The position numbers and the translations under genes are program-made. The notes below the pieces were generated by a model that did no database searches, had not been told where the DNA came from, and worked only from the letters and a program-made list of their open reading frames with translations. A stretch of DNA of 64,000 nt from Saccharospirillum sp. (GTDB lineage: Bacteria > Pseudomonadota > Gammaproteobacteria > Pseudomonadales > Natronospirillaceae): assembly GCA_018402545.1 (NCBI GenBank), contig JAGYIL010000002.1, forward strand, positions 496,001 to 560,000, read 5' to 3'. Below are positions 46,209 through 55,384 of the stretch, one piece after another. The number at the start of each line of letters is the position of its first letter. The first letter of the stretch is position 1.

Positions 46209-48026
46209 TTACTTGGGGCCGCGACCGGCGCGCTTGCGCTCGTTTTCGGTCAGCAGTTTCTTGCGGATGCGGATCGACAGCGGCGTCACTTCGACCAGTT
46301 CATCGTCTTCAATGAACTCCAGGGCCTGCTCCAGCGTGTGCTGAATTGGCGGTGACAGCGTCAACGCTTCATCGGTACCGGCGGCACGGATGTTGGTCAG
46401 CTGCTTGGCCTTGGTCGGGTTAACCACCAGGTCGTTGTCACGCGAGTGAATGCCGATGACCTGGCCTTCGTAGATATCCACACCGTGGCCTAGGAAGAGA
46501 CGACCGCGACTCTGCAGTGTGAACAGGCTGTACGCCAGGGTTTTACCCTTGGCCATGCTGACCAGTACACCGTTCTGGCGGCCGGACATGTCACCGCCTT
46601 TTACCGGACCGTAGTGGTCAAAAATGCTGGTCATGATGCCGGAGCCTGACGTGAGCGTCAGGAACTGACCGCGGAAACCGATGAGGCCGCGAGACGGCAC
46701 CATGAATTCAAGCTTCATGCGGCCCTGACCGTCGTTTTCCATGTTGGTCATTTCGGCTTTGCGCAGACCCAGCTCTTCCATCACGCCGCCCTGGTGTTGC
46801 TCTTCCAGGTCGATCACGACTTGTTCGTACGGCTCCTGAATTTCCCCGTCGATCACCCGCTGAATAACCTCGGGGCGGGAAACCGCCAGCTCGAAGCCTT
46901 CACGGCGCATGTTTTCGATCAGTACCGACAGGTGCAGTTCACCCCGGCCGGAGACTTTGAACTTATCCGGAGTGTCGCCCTGCTCAACCCGCAGCGCCAC
47001 GTTGTGAATCAGCTCCTGGTCGAGGCGGTCTTTCAGGTTGCGCGAGGTGATGTACTTGCCTTCACGACCGGCGAACGGAGAATCGTTAACCAGGAAGTTC
47101 ATGCTCACGGTCGGTTCATCGACCGTCAGTGGCGGCAGCGCTTCCGGGTGGTTCGGGTCGCACAGGGTGTCGGAGATGTTCAGGCCTTCGATGCCGGTGA
47201 CACAGACGATGTCGCCCGCTTCGGCTTCAGGCACTTCAATCCGCTCGAGGCCGTGGTAACCCATGACCTGCAGAATACGGCCTTTCTTCTTGCTGCCGTC
47301 TTTACCGACCACGATCACTTGTTCGTTGGTCTTGAGGCGACCGCGCTTGATGCGGCCCACGCCGATAACACCCACGTAGCTGTTATAGTCGAGTGCGGAA
47401 ATCTGCATCTGGAAGGGGCCATCCCGCTCTACTTCCGGCGGCTGTACCTGGTTGACGATCATCTCGAACAGCGGCGTCATGTCTTCAGCCATGTTCAGCG
47501 GGTCGTCACCGGCCACACCATTAAGCGCCGAGGCGTAAATGACCGGGAAGTCGAGTTGTTTGTCGGTCGCGCCGAGGCGGTCGAACAGGTCAAAAACCTG
47601 GTCCATCACCCAGTCTGGCCGGGCGCCGGGGCGGTCGACCTTGTTGATGACAACAATGGGGTGCAGACCCTGCTCGAAGGCTTTGGAGGTTACAAAACGC
47701 GTTTGCGGCATGGGGCCGTCTACTGCGTCGACCAGCAGCAGCACGGAATCGACCATCGACAGTACCCGTTCAACTTCGCCACCGAAGTCGGCGTGTCCCG
47801 GGGTATCTACGATGTTGATGTGGTAATCCTGCCAGTTGATGGCCGTGTTTTTGGCCAAAATCGTAATACCGCGCTCACGCTCCTGGTCGTTGGAGTCCAT
47901 GATGCGTTCAGTGCCCTGGTCTTTACGGCCCAGAGTGCCGGATTGTCGAAGCAGTTTGTCGACCAGTGTGGTTTTACCATGGTCAACGTGGGCAATAATG
48001 GCGATATTACGAAGTTTCTCGATCAC
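46209..48026 (-). CDS. typA: Ribosome-associated GTPase TypA/BipA
   Basis: 605 residues starting at a GTG ([20 protein letters not shown], as in E. coli BipA). The G motifs are [25 protein letters not shown] and [12 protein letters not shown]. Domains II, III, V and the BipA-specific C-terminus ([20 protein letters not shown]) are complete. It assists 50S assembly and stress adaptation. Confidence 0.97.
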   Translation of the reverse strand: MIEKLRNIAIIAHVDHGKTTLVDKLLRQSGTLGRKDQGTERIMDSNDQERERGITILAKNTAINWQDYHINIVDTPGHADFGGEVERVLSMVDSVLLLVDAVDGPMPQTRFVTSKAFEQGLHPIVVINKVDRPGARPDWVMDQVFDLFDRLGATDKQLDFPVIYASALNGVAGDDPLNMAEDMTPLFEMIVNQVQPPEVERDGPFQMQISALDYNSYVGVIGVGRIKRGRLKTNEQVIVVGKDGSKKKGRILQVMGYHGLERIEVPEAEAGDIVCVTGIEGLNISDTLCDPNHPEALPPLTVDEPTVSMNFLVNDSPFAGREGKYITSRNLKDRLDQELIHNVALRVEQGDTPDKFKVSGRGELHLSVLIENMRREGFELAVSRPEVIQRVIDGEIQEPYEQVVIDLEEQHQGGVMEELGLRKAEMTNMENDGQGRMKLEFMVPSRGLIGFRGQFLTLTSGSGIMTSIFDHYGPVKGGDMSGRQNGVLVSMAKGKTLAYSLFTLQSRGRLFLGHGVDIYEGQVIGIHSRDNDLVVNPTKAKQLTNIRAAGTDEALTLSPPIQHTLEQALEFIEDDELVEVTPLSIRIRKKLLTENERKRAGRGPK

Positions 48027-48195
48027 AAGCAGGGTGTCCGGCTTTAAATTAGGGCGCGCATTATACCTGTTAAAGCTGAATAAAAAAGAGACAACTGGGT
48101 TACAGAGCGTGACTGGGTTAAAAAGCGTCTGTTTTACTCATTTTAAGCGCCAAAACAGGGCAGACTGGCCTATTTTCGGTAATTGGAGCCCGACC

Positions 48196-48906
48196 ATGAT
48201 CAAACTGTATTACTGGACAACCCCGAACGGTCACAAAATCACAATGTGCCTGGAAGAAATGGGCCTTCCTTACGAGGTAACTCCGGTCAATATCGGAAAA
48301 GGCGACCAGTTTGAAGCAGAATTTCTGCGATTTTCGCCAAATAACAAAATACCGGCGATTATTGATACCGAGCCTGACGATGGCGGTGAACCGGTTTCGG
48401 TGTTTGAATCCGGCGCCATTCTTACCTACCTGGCGGAGAAAACCGGCCGGTTTTATGGCGAATCACCCCGGCAGCGGCTGGAGGTCATGCAATGGCTGTT
48501 CTGGCAAATGGGCGGCCTGGGGCCCATGGCGGGTCAGAATCACCACTTCAACGTGTATGCGCCCGAACCCGTGCCCTATGCGATAGAACGCTACGTGAAA
48601 GAAACGGCCCGGCTCTATGCCGTAATGGACCGGCAACTGGCCGACCGGCCGTTTCTGGCAGGCGACTATTCCATCGCCGATATGGCCAGCTACCCCTGGG
48701 TGGCCTCCCACGAACGCCAGAAACAGGATTTGAACGACTTCCCCAATGTTAAACGCTGGCACGCCAGCATCAGCGAGCGACCGGCGACCCAGCGCGCCTA
48801 TGCCCTGGTCGACCAGATTGCCTCGGCCAAACCAGGCTTTACCGACGATGAGAAGAAAGTACTCTTTGGACAGGATGCAACGAGCATTACCCGCACCAAA
48901 GGCTGA
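48196..48906 (+). CDS. Glutathione S-transferase family protein
   Basis: 236 residues from the ATG at 48196 with TTGGAG upstream. The thioredoxin-like domain begins IKLYYWTTPNGHKITMCLEE, with the glutathione-contact segment NNKIPAIID and SVFESGAILTYLAE. The C-terminal helical domain includes YSIADMASYPWVASHE. It resembles the YfcG/Ure2-like (nu) group, which has disulfide reductase activity. It is followed by the DUF3703 gene after 48 bp. Confidence 0.9.
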   Translation: MIKLYYWTTPNGHKITMCLEEMGLPYEVTPVNIGKGDQFEAEFLRFSPNNKIPAIIDTEPDDGGEPVSVFESGAILTYLAEKTGRFYGESPRQRLEVMQWLFWQMGGLGPMAGQNHHFNVYAPEPVPYAIERYVKETARLYAVMDRQLADRPFLAGDYSIADMASYPWVASHERQKQDLNDFPNVKRWHASISERPATQRAYALVDQIASAKPGFTDDEKKVLFGQDATSITRTKG

Positions 48907-48954
48907 CCAGACACCCTGGCAGCCCACCCAACACCGGAGCCCGTGGAGATAACC

Positions 48955-49323
48955 ATGAACCAGCGTTTCAGCAAAAACATAGCGCCCTTCGTAGAAAAGG
49001 AACTGGCGGCGGCCCGCCATGCCAGTGCAGTTAACGACGCTCAGCAAGCCTTTGCCCATCTTGAGCGGGCGCATGTTCTGGGGCAGGAATCCACCTACTG
49101 GCACGTTAAAGTCCATTGTCTGATGCTGTTGTGGGCCTTTCGACACCGGTCCGTCCGCGAAGCACTGGGCCAGGTTTTCCGCATCATCGGTGCTGCTACA
49201 AAAACCGCCTTCGGTTGGGTGCCCCAGGGAAATACCGGAGGTGCCAACGTCAGCCCCTTCCGCAAAATGCCCATCGCGCCTGAACTGGCCGAGGTGATTA
49301 GCAAGGCAAAAGTAGGTCTCTAA
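48955..49323 (+). CDS. DUF3703 domain protein
   Basis: 122 residues from the ATG at 48955 with GGAG upstream. Family landmarks are AFAHLERAHVLGQ, a His-rich YWHVKVHCLMLLW, then GWVPQGNTGGANVSPFRKMP. The conserved His, Asn and Gly residues suggest a ligand or metal site. No function is established. Its stop codon abuts the palindromic element at 49324-49484. Confidence 0.85.
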   Translation: MNQRFSKNIAPFVEKELAAARHASAVNDAQQAFAHLERAHVLGQESTYWHVKVHCLMLLWAFRHRSVREALGQVFRIIGAATKTAFGWVPQGNTGGANVSPFRKMPIAPELAEVISKAKVGL

Positions 49324-49484
49324 CAGGTTGTTGAAAAAGGCATCCTGCCTTTTTCAAAACACGAGAAGCGAAAATTGCGATTTCCGCTTCTCTCCCAAAA
49401 TCAATGACTTAACGTCATCGATTTTGCCGGAACATCCATGTTCCGGTAGCAGGCAGCCGAAATTCTACGTATTTCAACAACCTG
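49324..49484. repeat. Second-type palindromic element with terminal inverted repeats and four internal hairpins
   Basis: The ends CAGGTTGTTGAAA (49324-49336) and TTTCAACAACCTG (49472-49484) are exact inverted repeats. Inside are four successive hairpins: AAAAAGGCA/TGCCTTTTT, GAGAAGCG/CGCTTCTC, AAAATC.ATGAC/GTCATCGATTTT and CCGGAACAT/ATGTTCCGG. The last resembles the CCGCAACAT/ATGTTGCGG hairpin of the main repeat family. No reading frame of note. Confidence 0.85.
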
Positions 49485-49562
49485 CTAAACAGGACTTCTG
49501 GCCCATAGCGCTTTTTGTTAACTGGCATAAGCTGGAGCATCACCTGCTGACAGGAGACAAGG

Positions 49563-50183
49563 ATGAACACCACAGCCAAATTCTGGGATAAACTGGCGCC
49601 ACGTTATGCCGCCATGCCGATTGCGGATGAAGCGGCCTATCAGAAAAAACTTGAGATCACGCGTCAGTATTTGCGGCCAGAAAGCGACGTGCTTGAACTC
49701 GGTTGCGGTACTGGCTCGACCGCCGTGCTGCATGCTCCCAATGTTAAACACTACCTGGCGGTGGATTGCTCGTCTGCCATGCTGAACCTGGCGCGCACCA
49801 AAGCACAGGATTCAGGGGTGAGTAACCTTGCCTTCGAACAAGCAACGGTCGACGAATTCCGCTCACCAGAGACGCGTTTCGACGTGGTACTGGCGCTCAG
49901 CCTGTTACACTTGCTGGAAGACAAAGAAGCCGTTATCTCGCGGATTCACAGCTTTTTGAAACCCGGTGGTGTGTTTATTTCCAGCACAGCCTGCCTGGGT
50001 GACCGCATGGCGTTCATTAAATACATCGCGCCCATTGGGCGGTTTGTTGGCAAGATGCCACTGGTGAAAGTGTTCACCGTAGCCGAATTGGAATACAGCA
50101 TGGTGGAAGCTGGCTTTGCCATTGAATACCAATGGCAGCCCGACCCCAAAAAAGCGGTGTTCATGGTCGCCAGGAAACGTTAG
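49563..50183 (+). CDS. Class I SAM-dependent methyltransferase
   Basis: 206 residues with a good ribosome-binding site (GGAGACAAGG). Motif I is VLELGCGTGSTAV, motif II has HYLAVDCSSAMLNLAR, and the post-II region VVLALSLLHLLEDKEAVISR is typical of the Methyltransf_11/25 group acting on small molecules or lipids. The C-terminal part (MVEAGFAIEYQWQPDPKKAV) closes the Rossmann fold. The substrate is unknown. It is followed by the CPBP protease gene. Confidence 0.88.
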   Translation: MNTTAKFWDKLAPRYAAMPIADEAAYQKKLEITRQYLRPESDVLELGCGTGSTAVLHAPNVKHYLAVDCSSAMLNLARTKAQDSGVSNLAFEQATVDEFRSPETRFDVVLALSLLHLLEDKEAVISRIHSFLKPGGVFISSTACLGDRMAFIKYIAPIGRFVGKMPLVKVFTVAELEYSMVEAGFAIEYQWQPDPKKAVFMVARKR

Positions 50184-50249
50184 CCAACTGACTGAACGGT
50201 GGGTTTAATAAGAAACCGCCGAATAACACCGAATAATACACAGGGATTT

Positions 50250-51092
50250 ATGCTCACCTTCGGATTGTTCTACTCAACCGCACTTATCCTCATCGGCCTG
50301 AGCAACCGCGCTCAACTGCGCTACGGCGGTGCTGCCCTCATCCTGCTGGCCGCAGCCACCATTGGTTACACAACCTGGGTCTTCGCCGCGGCAGCACTCG
50401 CCTACATTGGCCTGACCGCCTGGATGGTAGAGCAAGCCGTACCCACCGCCCTGCGCTGGGCGCGATATGGCGTATGGTTTCTGGCCAGTGCAGCCCTGGT
50501 AATTCATGCCATGCCAGGTTACGAAGGCCTGGTAGTGGCCGATTACGTGCTGCTCAAAGCCGGCAGCACCTATACCGACCTTTATTTCAACCACGACAAA
50601 GTGCTCGTCGCCTGGTCCCTGCTGAACTTCATTCCCCTATTCCGGCAAAGCCTTACACTCAAACCGTTAACCCCTTTCTGGCTGATACCCTTCGCCTTAA
50701 CCCTGGGCATAGCCGCAACCCTAACCCTGGCCGTTACCCTTGGCCTAATCAACTGGCAACCCGGCTGGACCCCCTGGTTCTGGATATTCGCGGCCGGCAA
50801 TCTGCTGAACACCTGCATCGCGGAAGAACTTCTCTTCCGTGGCCTATTGCAACGCCAACTGCAAAAACGACTGGCGCCATTACTGGCGCTGGTTGTAACA
50901 GCCGTACTTTTCGGGTTTGCCCACCTGGCCGGTGGCTGGGCCTACGTAGGCGTTGCCACTCTGGCGGGCGCGGTATATGGCCTGGCGTATTACTTCACCG
51001 GTAGAGTGGCCTGGGCCGTACTCGCCCACTGGCTACTAAACCTGAGTCACTTTGTGTTGTTCACCTACCCAGTTTCAACGGGGTATATATAA
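50250..51092 (+). CDS. CPBP family intramembrane glutamic endopeptidase
   Basis: 280 residues from the ATG at 50250 with CAGGGA upstream; the in-frame GTG at 50199 lacks such a site. About eight transmembrane helices. The CPBP (Abi) motifs are EELLFRGLLQRQL (EExxxR), FGFAHLAGG (FxxxH) and HWLLNLSHF near the C-terminus. Family members cleave prenylated proteins or take part in bacteriocin immunity and membrane homeostasis. The stop lies 3 bp before an 18-bp tandem repeat. Confidence 0.88.
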   Translation: MLTFGLFYSTALILIGLSNRAQLRYGGAALILLAAATIGYTTWVFAAAALAYIGLTAWMVEQAVPTALRWARYGVWFLASAALVIHAMPGYEGLVVADYVLLKAGSTYTDLYFNHDKVLVAWSLLNFIPLFRQSLTLKPLTPFWLIPFALTLGIAATLTLAVTLGLINWQPGWTPWFWIFAAGNLLNTCIAEELLFRGLLQRQLQKRLAPLLALVVTAVLFGFAHLAGGWAYVGVATLAGAVYGLAYYFTGRVAWAVLAHWLLNLSHFVLFTYPVSTGYI

Positions 51093-51095
51093 CAG

Positions 51096-51149
51096 GCAAA
51101 ACCCCTATTCCTGGCAAAACCCCTATTCCTGGCAAAACCCCATTTTTGG
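51096..51149 (+). repeat. Short tandem repeat, 18-bp unit, about three copies
   Basis: GGCAAAACCCCTATTCCT occurs twice exactly (51096-51113 and 51114-51131), followed by a degenerate third unit (GGCAAAACCCCATTTTTG). It starts directly after the CPBP gene stop. Confidence 0.9.
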
Positions 51150-51834
51150 CAAAAAAACCAACAAGTGGGAGGCCAGTCCCCTGGGCGACAGGAAGCAAAA
51201 CAAACAACAGACCCATACGATGTCCGCTCGCCCCACGCCTGTTGAAGGGCCCGGAGGAAACAGAGTGAGCAGAGGTGTAAACGACACCTCTGAAACATAA
51301 ATACTTGTCAACTTTGCAACATAATGCCAAGGTATCCACACAACTTATCTCCCCTTGGTGTGCCCTGTAACCGGCCGGGCGGTAGCGAATTTAAACGATC
51401 TTCCCAGGCTCTATATTCCAAGCTCACCTAACCCCGTAATGTTTGAATACAGCAGTTTCTTTCAGTAGAACTATGCCACGGTACTTCCTGAATATTGGTC
51501 TTGATAAACCCAGGCTACTGCTCCTTAGTTTTCAGTTACTGTGCTTTTGTTATAAGCAGGCTTGGGCTTAGTAGGGAATAACCTCAGCAAGGGGCATTGG
51601 GGCACATATCCAGGCGATTATGCTGGATATGTTACAAATGTTTCGGCATATCCTGGATAGTCTGCGTATTTATCGGTTTGTGGGGGTTGTGATATAGATG
51701 TGCTGAAGTTGGATTATAGTGCTGAACGCCCCTGAAATGTGGGTTAGGGTAGTATGGGTCAGTATGGTTATTCAAAGTACCCGTGGATCATGGGTAAGGT
51801 TTAATGAGAACAAACTGTTACGTGTACTAGAGCC
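51150..51834. other. AT-rich stretch at the edge of the accessory island, no supported gene
   Basis: About 690 bp without a convincing coding frame. Two hairpins stand out: CAGAGGTGT/ACACCTCTG at 51270-51292 and CATATCCAG/CTGGATATG at 51605-51631. Composition shifts visibly to A/T from about 51300, marking the left edge of the island. Confidence 0.55.
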
Positions 51835-52392
51835 ATGAATCGAGTATTTGGAAATTATGAAGTCACCTTGAGAGATGAGCCAACATACTCTCGTAATTCG
51901 GCTGACAATCCGAGACGATATATTCATGAATACTGTCGTAATGACGAGTACCAGTATGTCTCAGCTCATGGCATAAATGTCGAGGAAAACGAGGAGGCAT
52001 TAGGTTCAGTTGTACTTCTAGGTGTTGGTGGTGCAACAGGGGTTAACGAAAACTCTTTAGCTTTTGATGGCAATAGCCTTTATGTGGCAGCCGGTGATGC
52101 TCTTTATTCGCTATCACTCCCGGGCCTGGAATTGAACTGGTGTGAAAAAGTAGATTTCGCTACATGCTTTGGTGTCTATTGGCTTAAAGATAGAAACTGC
52201 CTTCTCACATGGGGAGAGCTAGAAATTGGATGTTATTCCAAAGCAGGTGTGAAGCTGTGGGGTTCGTCTGGCCAGGATATTTTTACCGAGGGCCTAAAGA
52301 TTAAAAATAATATTGCCAAAGTTACCGACTTTAGCGGCGACGTATATGAAATTAATTTAGATGATGGCGTAATATCCAGTGCAAACACGTAA
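51835..52392 (+). CDS. Hypothetical protein with beta-propeller-like repeats
   Basis: 185 residues from the ATG at 51835. It is rich in beta-strand patterns, with phrases such as SLAFDGNSLYVAAGDALYSL, CYSKAGVKLWGS and DFSGDVYEINLDDG, typical of WD40/PQQ-like blades. There is no signal peptide. It is AT-richer than core genes. Similar small propeller proteins occur in accessory islands, sometimes as immunity-like or contact-dependent system proteins, but nothing here proves that. Confidence 0.6.
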   Translation: MNRVFGNYEVTLRDEPTYSRNSADNPRRYIHEYCRNDEYQYVSAHGINVEENEEALGSVVLLGVGGATGVNENSLAFDGNSLYVAAGDALYSLSLPGLELNWCEKVDFATCFGVYWLKDRNCLLTWGELEIGCYSKAGVKLWGSSGQDIFTEGLKIKNNIAKVTDFSGDVYEINLDDGVISSANT

Positions 52393-52449
52393 CAAGTTTG
52401 TCAAAAGAACGCTCTTAGTGTCGCGCCTTTTACAAAAGCGCTACATGCC

Positions 52450-52932
52450 ATGAGACTTCCTACCATCATCATAGTTTTAAGTCTTACCTTCCCATCATTC
52501 TCATTGGCGTCGGCAGATCTTGTTGTCGTAGATAAATCGGAGCGAAGGATGACTCTGTTCAAGCAGGGGGAGGCCCTCGCGGCTTACGATATATCGTTAG
52601 GCAGATCTCCTCAGGGGCATAAGACTGAGGAGGGAGATCAGAAAACCCCAGAGGGGGAGTATATTCTGGATTACAAGAACGAACAGTCCTCCTACTATCG
52701 ATCCATGCATGTGAACTATCCAAATGCGGGAGATATAGCGCAGGCGGAGAGACGGGGGGTAAGCCCTGGTGGCCTTATCATGGTTCATGGGCAACGAAAT
52801 GGCTTTGCGTGGCTTGCATGGATCATGCAGAGAGTTGATTGGACGGATGGTTGCATTGCGATTACCAACGAAGAGATGGATGAATTTATGAGCTTGGTTG
52901 CTCCCGGAACCCCTATTCACATTAGCTGGTGA
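52450..52932 (+). CDS. L,D-transpeptidase (YkuD) family protein
   Basis: 160 residues with a signal peptide (LPTIIIVLSLTFPSFSLASA). The YkuD catalytic motif appears as MVHGQ, then DWTDGCIAITNEEMDEFM, with the nucleophilic Cys in DGC. Supporting segments are VVDKSERRMTLFKQGE and KTPEGEYILD. Such enzymes form 3-3 peptidoglycan cross-links or attach lipoproteins. It is a short, minimal version, usual for accessory copies. Imperfect palindromes lie before it (52383-52440). Confidence 0.88.
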   Translation: MRLPTIIIVLSLTFPSFSLASADLVVVDKSERRMTLFKQGEALAAYDISLGRSPQGHKTEEGDQKTPEGEYILDYKNEQSSYYRSMHVNYPNAGDIAQAERRGVSPGGLIMVHGQRNGFAWLAWIMQRVDWTDGCIAITNEEMDEFMSLVAPGTPIHISW

Positions 52933-53013
52933 GAATGTAGCAAGCAGCTGCAGCGGACAAATTTCCGCTGTCTCCTTTTGGCGGGGAAGATCACTGCCCA
53001 TAGAGAATCGAGA

Positions 53014-53388
53014 ATGCCACCAGAAATACAAGCACTTGAATTTGCGAACCTGCTAGAAATAGCGAATCTTTCGGCAGACGACGGTGATGGCTACGCAAAG
53101 CAAGAAAGCCTAGTTAGGTCTTTTCGAGCCAAAAAGAAGCCTTTTCTCGCAATAATGCCAATGAGGCATAGATTTCGTTGTGATGTCTGTAGAATGGAGC
53201 GGGCCGAATCGATCTATCATTTTGAAAATCCAAATATTACTGATGATCAAAATGAAAAAGACATCATGTGGGGGTCAGCAGTTGGCATCTGGGTGCAAGT
53301 AGAAGCAAGTGAATTGCACAGAGCGTTGGCTCATGGCGATGAGGCAAGCCAAAAACTTCAAGAGGTGCTGGCAAGTGTCAGCTACTAA
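53014..53388 (+). CDS. Hypothetical protein
   Basis: 124 residues from the ATG at 53014; a TTG at 52978 would add 12. It is charged and cytosolic, with an RFRCDVCRMERAESIYHFEN segment that has a CxxC pair, perhaps half of a metal site. I recognise no family. It stands between the L,D-transpeptidase and VOC genes on the same strand and shares their AT-rich composition. Confidence 0.5.
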   Translation: MPPEIQALEFANLLEIANLSADDGDGYAKQESLVRSFRAKKKPFLAIMPMRHRFRCDVCRMERAESIYHFENPNITDDQNEKDIMWGSAVGIWVQVEASELHRALAHGDEASQKLQEVLASVSY

Positions 53389-53461
53389 CAATTCAAAGCA
53401 CGCGGACGTCGCTACGCTCCGCCGGTTTTTGAGGCGTCATGCGCTATGAGAGGAGGTAGAT

Positions 53462-53797
53462 ATGACAGCCAAATTATCCACTATAGGCCAGATCGCTATT
53501 ACTGTAAGTGATGTCGAGCAGGCCCTCGCTTTCTACCGCGACGTGTTGGGATTGGATTTTCTGTTCAGTGCTGGCCCTGAGCTTGCGTTCTTAGATGCCG
53601 GTGGTGTGCGTATAATGCTAAGTACACCTCAAGGAGCAGGAACGATCGGTGGCAACTCTATCCTCTACTTCACAGTTTCGGATATCGAAGCAGTCCATTC
53701 TACTGTTGTTGCGCGTGGCGCCAGAAATGAGCGTGATCCACAACTCGCTGCAAAAATGCCTGATCATGAGCTTTGGACAGGGCCCGGTTTCAAGTAA
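53462..53797 (+). pseudogene. VOC (glyoxalase-like) gene cut by an IS30-family insertion
   Basis: 111 residues with a strong ribosome-binding site (GAGAGGAGG). The N-terminal betaalphabetabetabeta modules are clear: TIGQIAITVSDVEQALAFYR, LELAFLDAGGVRIMLS-like and SILYFTVSDIEAVHS. The protein stops right after MPDHELWTGPGFK because the TAA stop belongs to the inserted terminal repeat. The usual end, FxDPDGN and the last metal ligand, is missing. Across the IS the frame continues into a HAD fragment. Confidence 0.75.
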
Positions 53798-54855
53798 TAA
53801 GTGCAATTAATTATGCAGCAAGCAAATTAACTTGCTGCCCCAAAAATAGTTCATTCGGTGACTTTCCACCTCTCGTAGCTCTTGGCCTGGAATTTAGTCT
53901 GTCCATGACAAACTGGATTTGTTCATCGGTTACTGTGTTGAAGTCAGTTCCCTTGGGAAAGTACTGACGTATCAGCCCGTTTGTGTTCTCGTTGGTGCCA
54001 CGCTCCCATGAGGCGTAGGGATGTGCGAAGTAAATGTTCGCTTTCAGTCCCGCAGCTATGGCTTCGTGTTCGGCAAACTCCAGCCCGTTATCCAATGTAA
54101 TCGTTTTTACCCTGTCCCGGTATTGAGCCATGCTTTCGATAGCAGCATCTGCAAGTGCGTTTGCATTTTTTCCAGGAAGCCTTGCGATTACCGTGTACAG
54201 TGTTTTCCGCTCGACCATAGTTAGAAGCGCACCTTGATGGCCTTTTCCTATAACTGTGTCGCCTTCCCAGTCCCCGACTCGACTGCGGCTATCAACAATC
54301 GCTGGGCGATCGTCAATGCTCACACGATTCTTGAGCTTGCCACGGCGATCATAATGACCGTAGCGCCTTCGATACCGTTTCGAGGCCACTCTCAAGTGCT
54401 TATAGAGGTCCCCACCATTGGCTTTATCCGCGAGAATGATCTGATAGATCGTCTCATGGTGCAGCGACACTCCTGCATGTTTTTCAAGATAGCTGGAAAC
54501 CTGTTGTGGGCTTAGATCCTGACGAATCAGCTGTTCAATCATGTGTCGGACACTATTCGTGACCTTGATCGCCTTATGTGCCTCGCAGCGACGCTTATCG
54601 GAAAACTCCTGGGCTTGCTTAGGCCTGTAGCCACGCAGACCACGGTTCCTTTGCAGCTCCCGACTGATGGTGGATGCACTTCTGCCCAACACATCGGCTA
54701 TGCTTTTTTGTGAATGTCCTGCTTTCATTAGCGCATAAATTTGGTATCGTTCATTACTGGTCAGCTGGTTGTAACTCATAAGTGCTTTTTCTCTTGGCGG
54801 AGGAAGGTGCTGAGTCTACCAGCTGACCTCTCTCTCTATCCAATTGCACTTATTA
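53795..54855 (-). mobile_element. IS30-family insertion sequence
   Basis: About 1061 bp bounded by exact inverted repeats TAATAAGTGCAATT (53795-53808) and AATTGCACTTATTA (54842-54855). The outermost TA could be a 2-bp target duplication. One transposase gene fills the element. The joined flanks form an inverted repeat, CGGTTTC and GAAACCG eight bases apart, consistent with the preference of IS30 for palindromic targets. Confidence 0.88.
53811..54779 (-). CDS. IS30-family transposase
   Basis: 322 residues, full length. The N-terminal HTH (ERYQIYALMKAGHSQKSIAD and GRSASTISRELQRNRG) is followed by a second helical domain. The DDE catalytic core has GDWEGDTVIGKGHQGAL (first D), TITLDNGLEFAEHE (second D) and YASWERGTNENTNGLIRQYF (E), then the C-terminal RPRATRGGKSPNELF. 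It looks intact and so may be active. Confidence 0.95.
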   Translation of the reverse strand: MSYNQLTSNERYQIYALMKAGHSQKSIADVLGRSASTISRELQRNRGLRGYRPKQAQEFSDKRRCEAHKAIKVTNSVRHMIEQLIRQDLSPQQVSSYLEKHAGVSLHHETIYQIILADKANGGDLYKHLRVASKRYRRRYGHYDRRGKLKNRVSIDDRPAIVDSRSRVGDWEGDTVIGKGHQGALLTMVERKTLYTVIARLPGKNANALADAAIESMAQYRDRVKTITLDNGLEFAEHEAIAAGLKANIYFAHPYASWERGTNENTNGLIRQYFPKGTDFNTVTDEQIQFVMDRLNSRPRATRGGKSPNELFLGQQVNLLAA

Positions 54856-54856
54856 T

Positions 54857-55099
54857 ACGAAACCGCGAGGTTTTACGCCAGACCAATGCTGGTTTATAGG
54901 TGATCACCCAGTAAATGATGTTGATGGTGCAAACAAGGCTGGGATGCGTACTATCTGGCTAAGGGGTTTCCACGACTGGCCAAAAGATTTGAAAATGTCG
55001 ACGCATTCAATAAAGTCTTTATATGAGGTAAAGCCCCTGCTAGTATCACTCTCTCCTAATCAAAGCCAAAGCGATGCAAATGACGCCCGCTTTCTGTAA
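54857..55099 (+). pseudogene. HAD-family hydrolase, C-terminal fragment
   Basis: An open frame without a start encodes KPRGFTPDQCWFIGDHPVND, then VDGANKAGMRTIWLRGFHDW and a short tail to the TAA at 55097-55099. GDHPVND is HAD motif IV, and the following GANKAGMRTIWL is typical of GmhB/Gph-like hydrolases. The N-terminal two-thirds are missing. It is in frame with the VOC segment on the other side of the IS. Confidence 0.75.
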
Positions 55100-55384
55100 T
55101 CGTTATACGCCCAATGTTTCTATCCGAGAACTTACATACATACGGTTGCTAGCCTTCCATGTAGTAGTCTGGGAAGATCCCGGTTTCAATCGGCCTTCCG
55201 GTCAGTCAACTGGTTCCAGATACTCCTTTAATCGGAAAATCATGCTAGCTGGTATATTCTCGTGGAGGTCCTTGAATTCTTGCTTTTACCAGGAATTAGC
55301 GGAACAGAGCAGTTATAAAAGACAGTCAAGGGCTGAGCTTGATTTCCCATTCCCTCCCTAACATTGTTCCACCAAGGGTGATTC
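55100..55384 (+). other. Intergenic stretch after the HAD fragment
   Basis: About 285 bp. An open frame exists (from 55074) but has no family signal, repeats or good ribosome-binding site, so I do not call it a gene. It presumably carries the promoter of the cupin gene. Confidence 0.45.

Noticed and set aside
51096-51149. Possible CRISPR array
   Set aside because: Repeat units are contiguous without spacers, number only about three, and no cas genes are present.
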